Positions 25,099-34,435 of a stretch of 64,000 nt of DNA are shown piece by piece. This DNA comes from Thermococcus sp. (lineage in GTDB: Archaea > Methanobacteriota_B > Thermococci > Thermococcales > Thermococcaceae): assembly GCF_027012695.1 (NCBI RefSeq), contig NZ_JALUYR010000050.1, positions 1 through 64,000 on the forward strand, read 5' to 3'. Position numbers and translations under genes: made by a program. Within the stretch, counting starts at the first letter, position 1; each line of letters opens with the position of its first letter. The notes under the pieces were generated by a model. It did not search any database. It was not told the DNA's origin and was given only the letters and a program-made list of their open reading frames with translations.

Positions 25099-25665
25099 TC
25101 AATTCGACCCTTTCTTTTTGGATCTGGATTTTCCGCCGGACTTCCGGGACTTCTTTCTCAGGCCGAGCTCTATCTCCAGCTCCTCGATGCGCCTTTTCAG
25201 GTCTTCGACCACCCGGGTGTTGTCGTACTGCATGAGCATTTTCCCGCATATGGGACACTGGAACTCGTACTCCATAGCCTCGTCAAAGGTCAGCTTCGGA
25301 TGGTCGGGTGTTCCGCAGTGGTAGTAGATCTCGCCGGTTTCCTCCTCCAGCATCTCCCTGAGCCTTTTTAGTTCCGCCATCTTCTTGGCACGTATTATCT
25401 CGGGAAGGCGCTTCGTGTCAAGGCGCCAGTAGTAGTAATACCATCCGGTTTCCTTATCCCGTATTCTCTTGAACTCGGCCAGTCCGTGGTCGTAGAGGGT
25501 GTACAGAATCTTTCTTACCGTGTTGACTCGGATCCCAGTCGTCTCGGCAAGTTCCTCGTCGGTTGCTTCTTTCTTTTTTTCCAGAGCTTTGATTACCTCG
25601 ACCGCCTCTTCCCCGCCAAGTTCCATGGCGAGGTCTATGAGCTCCTTGTTTTTTTTCCTTGCCAC
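25099..25665 (-). CDS. tfe: Transcription factor E (TFIIE-alpha homologue)
   Basis: This protein of about 188 residues has an extended winged helix ([28 protein letters not shown]) followed by a Zn ribbon ([10 protein letters not shown] and [12 protein letters not shown]) and a basic tail ([15 protein letters not shown]). TFE helps RNA polymerase open promoters. The GTG at 25665 has a GGGGGTC site at good spacing; the GTG two codons upstream (25671) nearly touches it. A TATA box (CCTATATATAG) sits at 25742-25752. It leads an operon with DUF2110. Confidence 0.95.
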   Translation of the reverse strand: MARKKNKELIDLAMELGGEEAVEVIKALEKKKEATDEELAETTGIRVNTVRKILYTLYDHGLAEFKRIRDKETGWYYYYWRLDTKRLPEIIRAKKMAELKRLREMLEEETGEIYYHCGTPDHPKLTFDEAMEYEFQCPICGKMLMQYDNTRVVEDLKRRIEELEIELGLRKKSRKSGGKSRSKKKGSN

Positions 25666-25741
25666 GTTCACGACCCCCTGAGAATTGGAACCCTGGATTG
25701 AGGATCCTGTGTTTATCCAATGGTTAACTATGTACTCCGGA

Positions 25742-25752
25742 CTATATATAGG
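25742..25752 (-). promoter_or_regulatory. TATA box of tfe
   Basis: CCTATATATAG on the minus strand, a strong TATA element. The leader would be about 50 bases and contains GGGGGTC before the GTG start. Confidence 0.65.
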
Positions 25753-25799
25753 TTTTTGTCAGATTTACAACGCCGGTAGACAGAAAAGAACATTGAGAG

Positions 25800-26087
25800 T
25801 TAATCCGTGAAGTACTCGTTGAGGAGCTCCTTCGCCGAGGGTTTGTAGAGCTCGAGAACCTCGATATTCTCGATGACGTTACCCTCGCGAAGCTTGAGTC
25901 TGACCTTTCCCCCGTAGACCTGAAGATCGTCCAGCATCCCGTAGATGGCATCTTCTGCCTCCAGTGGGGTCTTGAACTTCATTATGTACTCCTCCCCATC
26001 GGGAAGGATGAGCTTGACCCAGTACTCGTTCTTCCTCCGGAACGGGCGGGTGATCTTCGGCTTGAAGTTGTCAACTATGATCTCCAA
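25800..26087 (-). CDS. Conserved small protein of unknown function (TTG start)
   Basis: This protein of about 95 residues is soluble and mixed alpha/beta: a Lys/Arg-rich strand region (KPKITRPFRRKNEYWVKLIL), then DGEEYIMKFKTPLEAEDAIYGML and a C-terminal helix. The TTG at 26087 is preferred because GGAGGTG sits 6 bases ahead; a GTG at 26096 overlaps that site. The gap to the kinase gene upstream is small (57 bases), so it may share its transcript. I do not recognise the family. Confidence 0.7.
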   Translation of the reverse strand: MEIIVDNFKPKITRPFRRKNEYWVKLILPDGEEYIMKFKTPLEAEDAIYGMLDDLQVYGGKVRLKLREGNVIENIEVLELYKPSAKELLNEYFTD

Positions 26088-26144
26088 TGACTCCACCTCC
26101 GGTCGATGGTTCTTGGCTCCCTACGGCTCTTGGGGGACGAACTT

Positions 26145-27065
26145 TTAAGGTTTCTGTTCCCGAACGTTTCGGGCGGGCCCGTTTTCGAAGGGGAGGTTCA
26201 TCCCGAGTTCCCTGGCGAGTCTCTTTACCTCATCCAGAGAAACCACAGCGCTCCTGGCCCCAACCTTCTGAACGGTCAGATAGGCTAGGAGCATTCCCAG
26301 TCTGGCGGAATCTGCCAGGGACCAGCCGTGAAGGGCACCGTAGATGATCCCCGCGTCGAAGGCATCGCCGGCTCCCGTTGAGTCCACAACTTTCGCACTC
26401 AACCCCCTTATTTCCTGGACGTTACCCTGGCTGTCACGTATGAGGGCTCCCCCTCCGTTGAGAGTTATGACGAGGTTCTTCGCCCGCGAGAGGAATGGAT
26501 CGAGGGAGCCAAACTTCCTCCGGTATTCGTCCTCGTTCATCATGAGGTAATCAACCCTCTCCTCCACCTCCCTCCGGAGGGGTGCCTCACCTATGTCCAG
26601 CGAGGTGGTTATGCCCCTCTCATCGGCCAGGTTGATGGCCTTCTCTATCGTCTCGATCGGATTGGAGGAAAGGTGGACGTGCCTTGCCCTGCCCAGGTAG
26701 TCCGGATCAATCTCCTTGAAGAGGTTGGCCCCGGGATACTTCACTATCCTCTTGTCATCACCGTGAACCATCGCGACCGCCACTCCCGAGGGCGCGTCAA
26801 CAACCCTGATGCCCCCGGTGTCAACGCCCATCCTCCGGAAGAAGGAGAGGTGGGCTTCGCCTATCTCGTCCCGTCCAACCGCCCCGATGTAGCCGGTCTT
26901 CAGTCCAAAACTGGCCAGCCACGTTATCGTGTTTGCAGCAGCACCGCCGAGACCGAAGTGGGCCTCTTTGGCGTTAACCTTTTCGTGAAACTCCGGGAAC
27001 CTGTCCACGAGCATTATGATGTCGTAGTTCAGGTTTCCAATCCCTATCACGTCGAGATCCCCCAT
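26145..27065 (-). CDS. PfkB-family carbohydrate/nucleoside kinase
   Basis: This protein of about 306 residues has the ribokinase-family N-terminal motif ([17 protein letters not shown]) and the C-terminal [12 protein letters not shown] with the catalytic Asp and anion hole. It phosphorylates a sugar, nucleoside or similar alcohol with ATP; the substrate cannot be told from the sequence. The ATG at 27065 is chosen, but the GTG at 27074 is possible. It is divergent from the regulator at 27168. Confidence 0.88.
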   Translation of the reverse strand: MGDLDVIGIGNLNYDIIMLVDRFPEFHEKVNAKEAHFGLGGAAANTITWLASFGLKTGYIGAVGRDEIGEAHLSFFRRMGVDTGGIRVVDAPSGVAVAMVHGDDKRIVKYPGANLFKEIDPDYLGRARHVHLSSNPIETIEKAINLADERGITTSLDIGEAPLRREVEERVDYLMMNEDEYRRKFGSLDPFLSRAKNLVITLNGGGALIRDSQGNVQEIRGLSAKVVDSTGAGDAFDAGIIYGALHGWSLADSARLGMLLAYLTVQKVGARSAVVSLDEVKRLARELGMNLPFENGPARNVREQKP

Positions 27066-27117
27066 CCCGAACACCCGTAAGAACTGGTCCTTTCCCTTAA
27101 TTAACCTTCCGCGGGGA

Positions 27118-27129
27118 AAGATTTAAATA
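27118..27129 (+). promoter_or_regulatory. TATA box of the ACT-type regulator gene
   Basis: AAGATTTAAATATCC spans this position, about 40 bases ahead of the ATG, with AGAGGTGAAC as the ribosome binding site. Confidence 0.55.
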
Positions 27130-27167
27130 TCCACTCCTACCCACATATGAGTAAGAGGTGAACAAAG

Positions 27168-27758
27168 ATGATGCTCATACTAGAGGCCTATTTCAAGAAC
27201 TATCCGGCCAGGAAAAAGGTGGCCGAATTCCTCTTTGAGAACGGTCTCAGCGTTAAAAACGGCAGGATCTACCTGCGGAACGTTGAGGTCCCGATAAGCG
27301 AATTGGCAAGGGTAATCGGCGTCAACAGAAAGATAATCTATCACACCATCGAGTACATTGAGAAAACCTATCCCCTAAAGCTCATCTTCGAGAAGCTCAA
27401 CCCCCTGCCCAGCCTCATTGACGTCGCCCCGCTCATGGGATGGGAGGTTCTGGAGATCGAGCTCGACAAGGACAGGTATCTGAAGGGTTTCTCGGAGGTT
27501 CTGAACCTTCTCCACAGGAACGGGGTTCCGGTCATGGAGGTCTTCAGCAGGAACCTCCGCGAAGAACCGGCAAAGCTCTACATTGTCATTGACGGAACCC
27601 TGCCGGTGGAGGTGTTCATGAAGATCAAGGAGATGGAGGGTTTCAGGAAGCTCATACTCCACACCCCCGAGAAGGACAAGGAAAAGCTCGTCTGCAACTT
27701 CTGTGAGGTCAAGTACTGCCCCAAGAGAATACTGATAGAGAAGATGGCTAGCCTGTAA
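27168..27758 (+). CDS. Predicted regulator with HTH and ACT-like domains
   Basis: This 196-residue protein has an N-terminal winged-helix region ([25 protein letters not shown]), a middle ACT-like ligand-binding region, and a C-terminal Cys cluster, [12 protein letters not shown], which could bind metal. It resembles the archaeal 'regulator of amino acid metabolism, ACT domain' family (COG2150). Its end overlaps the end of the acylphosphatase gene on the other strand by 11 bases. Confidence 0.75.
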   Translation: MMLILEAYFKNYPARKKVAEFLFENGLSVKNGRIYLRNVEVPISELARVIGVNRKIIYHTIEYIEKTYPLKLIFEKLNPLPSLIDVAPLMGWEVLEIELDKDRYLKGFSEVLNLLHRNGVPVMEVFSRNLREEPAKLYIVIDGTLPVEVFMKIKEMEGFRKLILHTPEKDKEKLVCNFCEVKYCPKRILIEKMASL

Positions 27759-28023
27759 TCCGGAAGTCCCTCAGACCCTCCGGCTCTTCCCACCGTACCT
27801 CCACCTTTGTTACCCTGGCCCCGGAGGGTCCCTGATGGGCCCAGCCTATTATGGTTTCCACCCTCTCAGGTTCCCCCTCCACCACGGCCTCAACGGTCCC
27901 GTCTGGCAGGTTCCTCACCCACCCGGCCAGGCCGAGCTTCTTGGCTTCCCTATGCATTCTCGAGCGAAAACCAACGCCCTGAACGCGCCCGTGAATCCTC
28001 AGATGAGCCCTAACCCTTGCCAT
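27748..28023 (-). CDS. acyP: Acylphosphatase
   Basis: This protein of 91 residues starts at the ATG after GGGGGATGGGT; longer in-frame starts run back into the promoter region. The active-site loop [12 protein letters not shown] has the catalytic Arg, and [17 protein letters not shown] contains the catalytic Asn. It hydrolyses acyl phosphates in the cytoplasm. It is divergent from cutA. Confidence 0.93.
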   Translation of the reverse strand: MARVRAHLRIHGRVQGVGFRSRMHREAKKLGLAGWVRNLPDGTVEAVVEGEPERVETIIGWAHQGPSGARVTKVEVRWEEPEGLRDFRITG

Positions 28024-28091
28024 ACCCATCCCCCATTCATTACCCCGCAACCGATTTAAGTTTATCCGTCGAGCCCCTTCCGGTGAGACCA

Positions 28092-28406
28092 ATGGAGGCG
28101 ATATTCGTCTACACCACCTTTCCGGACTGGGAAAGCGCCAGAAAGATAGTCAGGGAGCTCCTCGAGAGGAAGCTCATAGTCTGCGCCAACCTCCGCGAGC
28201 ACGAGGCGATGTACTGGTGGGAGGGGAAGATCGAGGAAGGAAAGGAAGTGGGGGCCATACTCAAGACCGAGGTGAGCAGGTGGAAGGAACTCAGGGAGGC
28301 CATAAGGGAGCTCCACCCCTACGAGGTTCCCCTCATAGCGAGGATAGACCTGGACAAGCTCAATCGCGAATACTCCGAGTGGATGGCGCGGGTGCTCTTC
28401 GGATGA
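28092..28406 (+). CDS. cutA: Divalent-cation tolerance protein CutA
   Basis: This protein of 104 residues begins [19 protein letters not shown] after a CGGTGAG site and contains [20 protein letters not shown], the CutA1 core block. CutA forms stable trimers; its physiological role is uncertain despite the name. Its stop overlaps the next ATG as ATGA, so the two are coupled. Confidence 0.93.
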   Translation: MEAIFVYTTFPDWESARKIVRELLERKLIVCANLREHEAMYWWEGKIEEGKEVGAILKTEVSRWKELREAIRELHPYEVPLIARIDLDKLNREYSEWMARVLFG

Positions 28407-28990
28407 TACGGAAGGTCAAGCCCGGGATAAGGGTCGTCGGCTTCGACGACGGTACCTTCTCCTTTTCCTCCAAACTCACCCGGGGGAATACGATCCTCAT
28501 CGGCGTCGTCATGAAGGGTTCTCAGGAAGTGGTCGGCGTCCTCTCGCGCTGGATAGCCGTGGATGGAACCGACGCCACCGAAAAGATTGTTGACGCTGTG
28601 ATCGGCTCGCGTTTCAGGGACCTGCGGGTCATAATGCTCAAGGGGATAACCTACGCGGGTTTCAACGTCGTGGACGTTGGGAGGGTCAACCGGGAGACGG
28701 GTCTTCCGGTCATCGTGGTCGTTCGTAAGAGGCCCAACATAACGGCCATGGAACTCGCCCTGAAGAGGCACTTTCCCGACTGGGAGGAGAGGGTTGAATT
28801 ACTCAGAAGGGCCCCTCCCCTGCTTGAGATGATCCCTGGCAGGCTCTACCTTCAGACGGTCGGCGTTGACGGAAGAACAGCGGCTGAGATAGTCCGCGTC
28901 ACCACGAGGACGGGTCTGACACCCGAACCCCTGAGGCTGGCCCACATGGTGGCGAGCGCCGTGATGACCGGGGAGAGCACGAGGGAGTAG
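28403..28990 (+). CDS. DUF99/UPF0215 family protein (Endonuclease V-related)
   Basis: This 195-residue protein starts at the ATG overlapping the cutA stop. Its key blocks are [11 protein letters not shown] near the N-terminus (a metal-binding Asp pair), [13 protein letters not shown] in the middle and [25 protein letters not shown] at the end. The fold is related to endonuclease V, and the family has been linked to cutting DNA at deoxyuridine. That activity is taken from the family, not shown here. Confidence 0.88.
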   Translation: MIRKVKPGIRVVGFDDGTFSFSSKLTRGNTILIGVVMKGSQEVVGVLSRWIAVDGTDATEKIVDAVIGSRFRDLRVIMLKGITYAGFNVVDVGRVNRETGLPVIVVVRKRPNITAMELALKRHFPDWEERVELLRRAPPLLEMIPGRLYLQTVGVDGRTAAEIVRVTTRTGLTPEPLRLAHMVASAVMTGESTRE

Positions 28991-29000
28991 ATTTATAAGC
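28991..29000 (+). promoter_or_regulatory. TATA box of the C/D box sRNA gene
   Basis: ATTTATAAGC directly follows the DUF99 stop codon and lies about 28 bases before the predicted sRNA 5' end, the distance expected of an archaeal promoter. Confidence 0.6.
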
Positions 29001-29020
29001 CCAGGAGAAAAATGAAGGGG

Positions 29021-29080
29021 CGACCGATGATGGCAACAGGGTAGCTACTGATCGGTGATGAAGCCGTTCCAGTCTGAGGT
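29021..29080 (+). ncRNA. C/D box sRNA (2'-O-methylation guide), predicted
   Basis: In the gap between the DUF99 gene and the universal stress gene lie four boxes in the right order. C box ATGATGG (29027-29033) has one mismatch to RTGATGA. D' is CTGA (29048-29051), C' is GTGATGA (29055-29061) and D is CTGA (29074-29077). Guide regions are 14 bases (29034-29047) and 12 bases (29062-29073). Short ACC/GGT flanks (29023-29025, 29078-29080) can pair as a terminal stem. A TATA box stands at the expected distance. Targets, presumably rRNA or tRNA, were not assigned. Confidence 0.8.
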
Positions 29081-29916
29081 CAACCACACGGCACGAGGAG
29101 AACCGGAAGCTTTGAGTCCCTGATAACCCTCTCCGCCGTGCTTCCCAGGAGGATATCCTTTATGACGCTCCTACCCTTCTTTCCGATGACTATCAGGGTC
29201 GAATCCTTAGCTATGGCGGTCCCTATTATGGCCTGACTTGCTATTCCGACGGTGATCTCGATCTCAAACCTGGCATCCAGTCCCCGGGCGATTTCCTCAA
29301 GGTTCTTCCTGGCCGTCTCGATGTTTTGCTCCAGCTCCTCAAACTTGCCGTAGTCAACCGAGTGGAGGAGGATGCCCTTCTCGATTAGCTCCTCGAACTT
29401 TTTGACCACCTGAACTATTTTATTAGAGCACTCCGAGAAATCGAGGGCTACGAGGGGCCTTTTGAATATATCCCCGCAGTCAAGGGGGAGCCGGAAGCCG
29501 TCGTCCGTTTTGATGTATCTCAGAAGAAGAACCGGTCTCCTCGTGGCCCTGGCTAGGTTAGACGCGGTGCTACCGAGGAACATGCGCCTCCAGATGTTCT
29601 CTCCAGCGCTGGGAATGATTATAAGATCCACGTTCTTCTCCTCAGCGGTCTCGGAGATCTCCAGTGAGGGTATTCCCAGCCGCACAATGGCCTCCGCCTT
29701 TATTCCCCCCTCCCTCAGCTCCTCCGCCAGTTCCTCCAGCCTCTTTCTGTAAACCTCCTCGAGCTCGAGGGCCTCCAGCTCCGCAACGGTTATATCAATG
29801 ACGTGGATGAGATAGAGCTTTTTCACCCCCAGTGCCGCGAGCCTTGGGATGCAGTTCCTGAGCGCGTGGAGGGAAACCTCCGAGAAGTCAGTAGGGTAGA
29901 GAACTTTCTCGAACAT
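29080..29916 (-). CDS. Tandem-domain universal stress protein
   Basis: This 278-residue protein contains two UspA domains. The first begins [20 protein letters not shown] and the second [20 protein letters not shown]. The C-terminal half carries the ATP-binding motif [21 protein letters not shown]; the first half has the related [16 protein letters not shown]. The ATG at 29916 is preceded by GGGTGGTGTT. Usp proteins respond to stress; ligand and partner are unknown. Its stop is next to the 3' end of the C/D sRNA on the opposite strand. Confidence 0.9.
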   Translation of the reverse strand: MFEKVLYPTDFSEVSLHALRNCIPRLAALGVKKLYLIHVIDITVAELEALELEEVYRKRLEELAEELREGGIKAEAIVRLGIPSLEISETAEEKNVDLIIIPSAGENIWRRMFLGSTASNLARATRRPVLLLRYIKTDDGFRLPLDCGDIFKRPLVALDFSECSNKIVQVVKKFEELIEKGILLHSVDYGKFEELEQNIETARKNLEEIARGLDARFEIEITVGIASQAIIGTAIAKDSTLIVIGKKGRSVIKDILLGSTAERVIRDSKLPVLLVPCG

Positions 29917-29982
29917 AACACCACCCACCTTAAATTGTTGGTGGCCGCTTATTATGTTTTCCTCGCGCCCCCTGGCGGAAAG

Positions 29983-29991
29983 GGTTATAAC
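29983..29991 (+). promoter_or_regulatory. TATA box of gcvT
   Basis: GGTTATAAC, about 35 bases ahead of the ATG at 30022. The following GGTGATG is the ribosome binding site. Confidence 0.55.
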
Positions 29992-30021
29992 GCTCTGATT
30001 GAAGTTTTAACGGTGATGTCC

Positions 30022-31218
30022 ATGGCCAAAAGGGTACACCTATTCGACTGGCATAAGGAACACGCAAAAAAGGTTGAGGAGTTTGCCGGCTGGGAGATGC
30101 CCATCTGGTACTCCAGCATAAAGGAGGAGCACCTTGCGGTTAGAAACGGCGTCGGAATCTTCGACGTTTCCCACATGGGCGAGTTCATCCTCCGAGGTAA
30201 AGATGCCCTGGAGTTCCTCCAGTACGTAACGACCAACGACATAAGCAAGCCCCCTGCAATAAGCGGAACCTACACGCTGGTTCTCAACGAGCGCGGAGCG
30301 GTTAAGGACGAGACTTTAGTTTTCAACCTCGGGAACGACACCTACATGATGGTTTGTGACAGCGACGCCTTCGAGAAGCTCGAGGCCTGGTTCAACGCGC
30401 TAAAGCGCGGGATAGAAAAGTTTGGCGAGCTCGACCTCGAGATTGAAAACAAGACCTACGACATGGTCATGTTCTCAGTACAGGGGCCGAAGGCGAGGGA
30501 TCTCGCCAAGGAGCTCTTCGGAATAGACATCAACGATCTCTGGTGGTTCCAGGCGAAGGAAGTTGAGCTCGATGGAATCAGGATGCTCCTCTCCAGGAGC
30601 GGCTACACCGGCGAGAACGGTTTTGAGGTCTACTTCGAAGATGCCAACCCCTATCATCCGGACCCATCGAAGAGAGGAAAACCGGAAAAGGCCCTCCACG
30701 TCTGGGGGAGAATCCTTGAAGCTGGCAAGAAGTACGGCATAAAGCCCGCTGGTCTTGGAGCTCGCGATACGCTCAGGCTTGAAGCCGGTTACACGCTCTA
30801 CGGCAACGAGACGAAAGAACTACAGCTCCTCAGTACAGATATAGACGAGGTTACCCCCCTCCAGGCAAACCTTGACTTCGCCATATTCTGGGACAAGGAG
30901 TTCATAGGAAAGGAAGCCCTGCTGAAGCAGAGGGAGCGCGGTTTGGGAAGGAAGCTCGTCCACTTCAAGATGGTCGAGAAGGGCATTCCGAGGGAGGGCT
31001 ACCGCGTTCTTGCCAACGGCGAGCCCATCGGCGAAGTCACGAGCGGAACCCTCTCACCTCTCCTCGGTATAGGCATTGGAATGGCCTTCGTGAAGGAGGA
31101 GTACGCCAAGCCCGGCGTCGAGCTGGAGATAGAGATAAGGGGCAAGGCAAAGAAGGCCGTAACGGTTGCTCCACCTTTCTATGACCCCAAGAAGTATGGG
31201 GCCTTCAGGGAGGAGTGA
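30022..31218 (+). CDS. gcvT: Aminomethyltransferase (glycine cleavage T protein)
   Basis: This 398-residue protein has the GcvT blocks [46 protein letters not shown] and [17 protein letters not shown]. It transfers the aminomethyl carbon from the lipoyl H protein to tetrahydropterin or folate, releasing ammonia. The ATG at 30022 lies downstream of GGTGATG. No other glycine-cleavage subunit is in the window, so they must be elsewhere. Confidence 0.95.
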   Translation: MAKRVHLFDWHKEHAKKVEEFAGWEMPIWYSSIKEEHLAVRNGVGIFDVSHMGEFILRGKDALEFLQYVTTNDISKPPAISGTYTLVLNERGAVKDETLVFNLGNDTYMMVCDSDAFEKLEAWFNALKRGIEKFGELDLEIENKTYDMVMFSVQGPKARDLAKELFGIDINDLWWFQAKEVELDGIRMLLSRSGYTGENGFEVYFEDANPYHPDPSKRGKPEKALHVWGRILEAGKKYGIKPAGLGARDTLRLEAGYTLYGNETKELQLLSTDIDEVTPLQANLDFAIFWDKEFIGKEALLKQRERGLGRKLVHFKMVEKGIPREGYRVLANGEPIGEVTSGTLSPLLGIGIGMAFVKEEYAKPGVELEIEIRGKAKKAVTVAPPFYDPKKYGAFREE

Positions 31219-31229
31219 ATTTTTAAAGC
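31218..31229 (+). promoter_or_regulatory. TATA box of the EamA gene (probably leaderless)
   Basis: AATTTTTAAAGC at this position puts transcription start at about 31250, exactly the ATG. No ribosome binding site precedes that ATG, so translation is likely leaderless. Confidence 0.55.
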
Positions 31230-31249
31230 TTCAACTTCTCTTTTTCTCC

Positions 31250-32074
31250 ATGTCCAAAAAGCACGCCGTTCTCGCAGTGCTCCTCTGGTCAACCGTCGCG
31301 AGCGCCTTCAAGCTATCCCTGAGGCATCTAACACCATTTCAGCTGCTCTTCTACGCCCTATTAACCTCTCTGATCGTTTTAGGCCTTCCCCACTCCTGCG
31401 AGTTCTCTTCGCGAAAGGAGAACCTCCGCTCCGCTTACCTCGGCTTTCTGATTGTCCTCTACTACCTCCTCCTCTTTTCGGCCTACGATCGGCTTCCGGC
31501 CCAGGAGGCGCAGGCACTCAACTACACCTGGCCGCTGATACTGGTTCTCCTCTCGATCCCCCTCCTTGGAAGGAGGGTAAGGTTAAGGACGATCGCCGGG
31601 CTTTCACTTGGCTTCTTTGGGGCATTTATCGTGGCCACGAAAGGAGATTTAACCGACCTGAACTTTTCGGATCCAATCGGAGTTGCCCTTGGACTCGGAA
31701 GTGCGGTTATATGGGCCACCTACTGGCTGTTGAACCTGAGGGACGAGCGGCCACCCGTCGAGAAGACCTTCTGGAACTTCCTCTTCGGGTTCATCTATAT
31801 CCTGTCTGTTCTCGCGCTCTCAGGGGGGCTTGCGGTTCCACCTATTGAGGGCCTTATCGGAGCGGTCTACGTCGGCCTCTTTGAGATGGGTGTTACATTT
31901 CTCCTCTGGTACAGAGCCATTGAGGATGACATGACGTTCGCCTCGAATTTAGCCTACCTCGTGCCCTTTCTGAGCCTCGTCTTCATTTCCCTCATCGTCG
32001 GCGAGAACATAGCACCCGCGACCGTCATCGGGCTGACAATGATAGTCGGGGGCATTCTGCTCAGCAGTGCCTGA
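31250..32074 (+). CDS. EamA/DMT-family transporter
   Basis: This 274-residue protein has ten hydrophobic segments in two similar halves (first LWSTVASAFKLSLRHL, second GLGSAVIWATYWLLNLR), the EamA repeat. EamA carriers export or import small metabolites; the substrate is unknown. The ATG at 31250 coincides with the predicted start of transcription, so the shorter frame is preferred over an ATG inside gcvT. Confidence 0.88.
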   Translation: MSKKHAVLAVLLWSTVASAFKLSLRHLTPFQLLFYALLTSLIVLGLPHSCEFSSRKENLRSAYLGFLIVLYYLLLFSAYDRLPAQEAQALNYTWPLILVLLSIPLLGRRVRLRTIAGLSLGFFGAFIVATKGDLTDLNFSDPIGVALGLGSAVIWATYWLLNLRDERPPVEKTFWNFLFGFIYILSVLALSGGLAVPPIEGLIGAVYVGLFEMGVTFLLWYRAIEDDMTFASNLAYLVPFLSLVFISLIVGENIAPATVIGLTMIVGGILLSSA

Positions 32075-32126
32075 AAAGTAAAGCTTTTAAAGTCCGGACT
32101 GATTATTTATCAGCGGGCTGGACAGT

Positions 32127-32204
32127 GCGGTGGTAGTCTAGCCTGGTCCAGGACACCGGCCTCCCAAGCCGGTAACCCGGGTTCAAATCCCGGCCACCGC
32201 ACCA
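32127..32204 (+). tRNA. tRNA-Gly (anticodon CCC)
   Basis: The 78-base gene folds as a cloverleaf. Acceptor arms are GCGGTGG and CCACCGC, the anticodon stem CCGGC/GCCGG holds loop CTCCCAA with CCC at 32163-32165, and the T loop is GTTCAAATCC. CCA is encoded at 32202-32204. An A/T-rich promoter (GCTTTTAAAG) lies upstream at about 32082-32091. No intron seen. Confidence 0.96.
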
Positions 32205-32320
32205 AACTTCTGCCGATGCTGATAAACGGTTCCACCGTTACATTCTGGCATGTTTCTTCGTTCTAGCTTTCATGAACTCACTCTCTTTGCATCGTCTCCC
32301 GTTCTTTCAGCACTCGAAAG

Positions 32321-32332
32321 GCTTATATATCC
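32321..32332 (+). promoter_or_regulatory. TATA box of the subtilisin gene
   Basis: GCTTATATATCC lies about 80 bases before the ATG at 32413, giving a leader of about 55 bases with GAGGTGTTGGAG as ribosome binding site. Confidence 0.6.
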
Positions 32333-32412
32333 ATGTACACTCATGTCCCGGGATGATGGGTTCTATACCCGGAGGAATGCTGGAATCCCCCACTAGAATG
32401 AGGTGTTGGAGA

Positions 32413-34395
32413 ATGAATAGGTGGAAGGTAGTTTTGGTTGCCCTGTTTCTTGTTGGCCTGATGGCGGGAACGACTGCGGCAGTACCCATCAAGCCGCAGA
32501 CAGGGACCGTGCAGGTTGAAAAGGACTACGGGCTGTTAACACCGGGCCTCTTCAAGAAGGTCCAGGGGATGAACTGGAATCAGGAAATAAGCACCGTTAT
32601 AATGTTCGACAATCCCCAGGACAGGGACAGGGCCGTCAGGATACTGAAGCTCCTGGGTGCGGAAGTGAAGTACACCTACGAGATCATTCCCGCGGTTGCG
32701 GTGAAGATAAAGGTAAGGGATCTCCTGGCGATTGCAGGGATGATAGACACCGGTTTCTTTGGAAAGAGCACCCTCTCCGGCATAAAGTTCATCCAGGAGG
32801 ACTACGCGATTAAGGTGGCCGTTGACACCGAGGGCCTCGATGAGTCGGCCGCCCAGGTTATGGCCACCAACCTCTGGAACCTCGGCTACGACGGTTCCGG
32901 AATCACCATAGGTATAATAGACACTGGAATTGATGCCTCCCACCCCGACCTGCAGGGCAAGGTCATCGGATGGAAGGACTTCGTTAACGATCGCTCAAGT
33001 CCCTACGACGACAACGGTCACGGAACCCATGTCGCCAGCATAGCCGCCGGAACCGGAAAGGCGAGCAACGGCAAGTATAAAGGAATGGCCCCAGGTGCCA
33101 AGCTCGTTGGAATAAAGGTTCTCAGCGGGGAGGGAAGCGGCAGCGTTTCCGACATCATAGCCGGTGTTGACTGGGCGGTTCAGAACAAGGACAAGTACGG
33201 GATAAGGGTCATCAACCTCTCGCTCGGCGGCTCCCAGAGTTCGGACGGAAGCGACTCCCTCAGCCAGGCCGTTAACAGGGCCTGGGATGCTGGAATAGTC
33301 GTCTGTGTTGCCGCTGGAAACAGCGGACCCGACAAGTACACCGTTGGCTCACCGGCAGCGGCCAGCAAGGTCATCACCGTCGGTGCCGTTGACAAGAACG
33401 ACGTCATAACCGACTTCTCCAGCAGGGGACCGACCGCCGACAACAGGCTCAAGCCCGAGGTCGTCGCTCCGGGCAACTGGATCATAGCCGCCCGCGCCAG
33501 CGGAACCAGCATGGGGCAGCCGATAAACGACTACTACACCGCGGCTCCCGGAACCTCAATGGCCACCCCGCACGTTGCGGGTATCTCCGCCCTCATCCTC
33601 CAGGCCCACCCGAGCTGGAGCCCGGACAAGGTCAAGATGGCCCTCATAGAGACCGCCGATATCGTCAAGCCCGATGAAATAGCCGACATCGCCTACGGTG
33701 CCGGCAGGGTCAACGCCTACAAGGCCGCGTACTACGATGACCTCTCCAGGCTCACCTTCACCGGCTCGGTTGCCAGCAAGGGCCAGGAGAGCCACCAGTT
33801 CACGGTGAGCGGTGCTTCCTTTATCACGGCAACGCTCTACTGGGACAACTCCCAGAGCGACCTCGATCTGTACCTCTACGACCCGAACGGCAACCAGGTT
33901 GACTATTCCTACACCGCCTACTACGGCTTCGAAAAGGTCGGCTACTACAACCCAGCTGATGGAACCTGGACGATAAAGGTCGTCAGCTACAGCGGTTCGG
34001 CCAACTACCAGGTTGATGTGGTAAGCGACGGCTCACTCGGCCAGCCGAGTGGCGGGGACAACGGCGGTAGCGATGGAGGAAGCCAGCCCACCGTTGACGA
34101 GAAGACATTCACCGGAAGCGTCCAGTACCACGACTACAACGTCCACCAGATGGCCGTCGGCAGCGGCGCCACCAAGATCACCGGCGACCTCACCGGCAGC
34201 AGCTACGATGACCTCGACCTCTACCTCTACGACAACAACCAGAACCTGGTTGACCGTTCCGAGAACTACGGCTCGAGCGAGCACGTGGAGTACAGCAACC
34301 CCGCTCCCGGAACCTGGTACTTTGTCGTCTACGCCTACGACACCTACTACAACAGCGCCAGTTACCAGCTCGTTGCCAGGGTCTACTACGGATGA
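32413..34395 (+). CDS. Secreted subtilisin-like serine protease (Tk-SP-like)
   Basis: This 660-residue protein has a signal peptide (residues 1-23, ending TTAAV), an I9-type propeptide to about residue 136, and the catalytic domain with D170 (IIDTG), H203 (NGHGTH) and S382 (GTSMATPH). After it come two PPC-type beta domains (about residues 445-540 and 560-660), each with DLDLYLYD, which bind calcium. Length and motif spacing match T. kodakarensis Tk-SP, a very heat-stable enzyme. The ATG at 32413 is preceded by GAGGTGTTGGAG; the longer frame upstream spans the promoter. Confidence 0.95.
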   Translation: MNRWKVVLVALFLVGLMAGTTAAVPIKPQTGTVQVEKDYGLLTPGLFKKVQGMNWNQEISTVIMFDNPQDRDRAVRILKLLGAEVKYTYEIIPAVAVKIKVRDLLAIAGMIDTGFFGKSTLSGIKFIQEDYAIKVAVDTEGLDESAAQVMATNLWNLGYDGSGITIGIIDTGIDASHPDLQGKVIGWKDFVNDRSSPYDDNGHGTHVASIAAGTGKASNGKYKGMAPGAKLVGIKVLSGEGSGSVSDIIAGVDWAVQNKDKYGIRVINLSLGGSQSSDGSDSLSQAVNRAWDAGIVVCVAAGNSGPDKYTVGSPAAASKVITVGAVDKNDVITDFSSRGPTADNRLKPEVVAPGNWIIAARASGTSMGQPINDYYTAAPGTSMATPHVAGISALILQAHPSWSPDKVKMALIETADIVKPDEIADIAYGAGRVNAYKAAYYDDLSRLTFTGSVASKGQESHQFTVSGASFITATLYWDNSQSDLDLYLYDPNGNQVDYSYTAYYGFEKVGYYNPADGTWTIKVVSYSGSANYQVDVVSDGSLGQPSGGDNGGSDGGSQPTVDEKTFTGSVQYHDYNVHQMAVGSGATKITGDLTGSSYDDLDLYLYDNNQNLVDRSENYGSSEHVEYSNPAPGTWYFVVYAYDTYYNSASYQLVARVYYG

Positions 34396-34417
34396 CTTTT
34401 TAACCCCCTTTTCTTTT
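34396..34417 (+). promoter_or_regulatory. Terminator/promoter junction after the subtilisin gene
   Basis: T-runs at 34397-34401, 34409-34412 and 34414-34417 follow the stop codon and fit an archaeal T-tract terminator. The first (CTTTTTAACC, 34396-34405) is also TATA-like and correctly placed for the gene starting at 34436. Confidence 0.4.
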
Positions 34418-34435
34418 CCCCCCGGGGTGGTTTGA

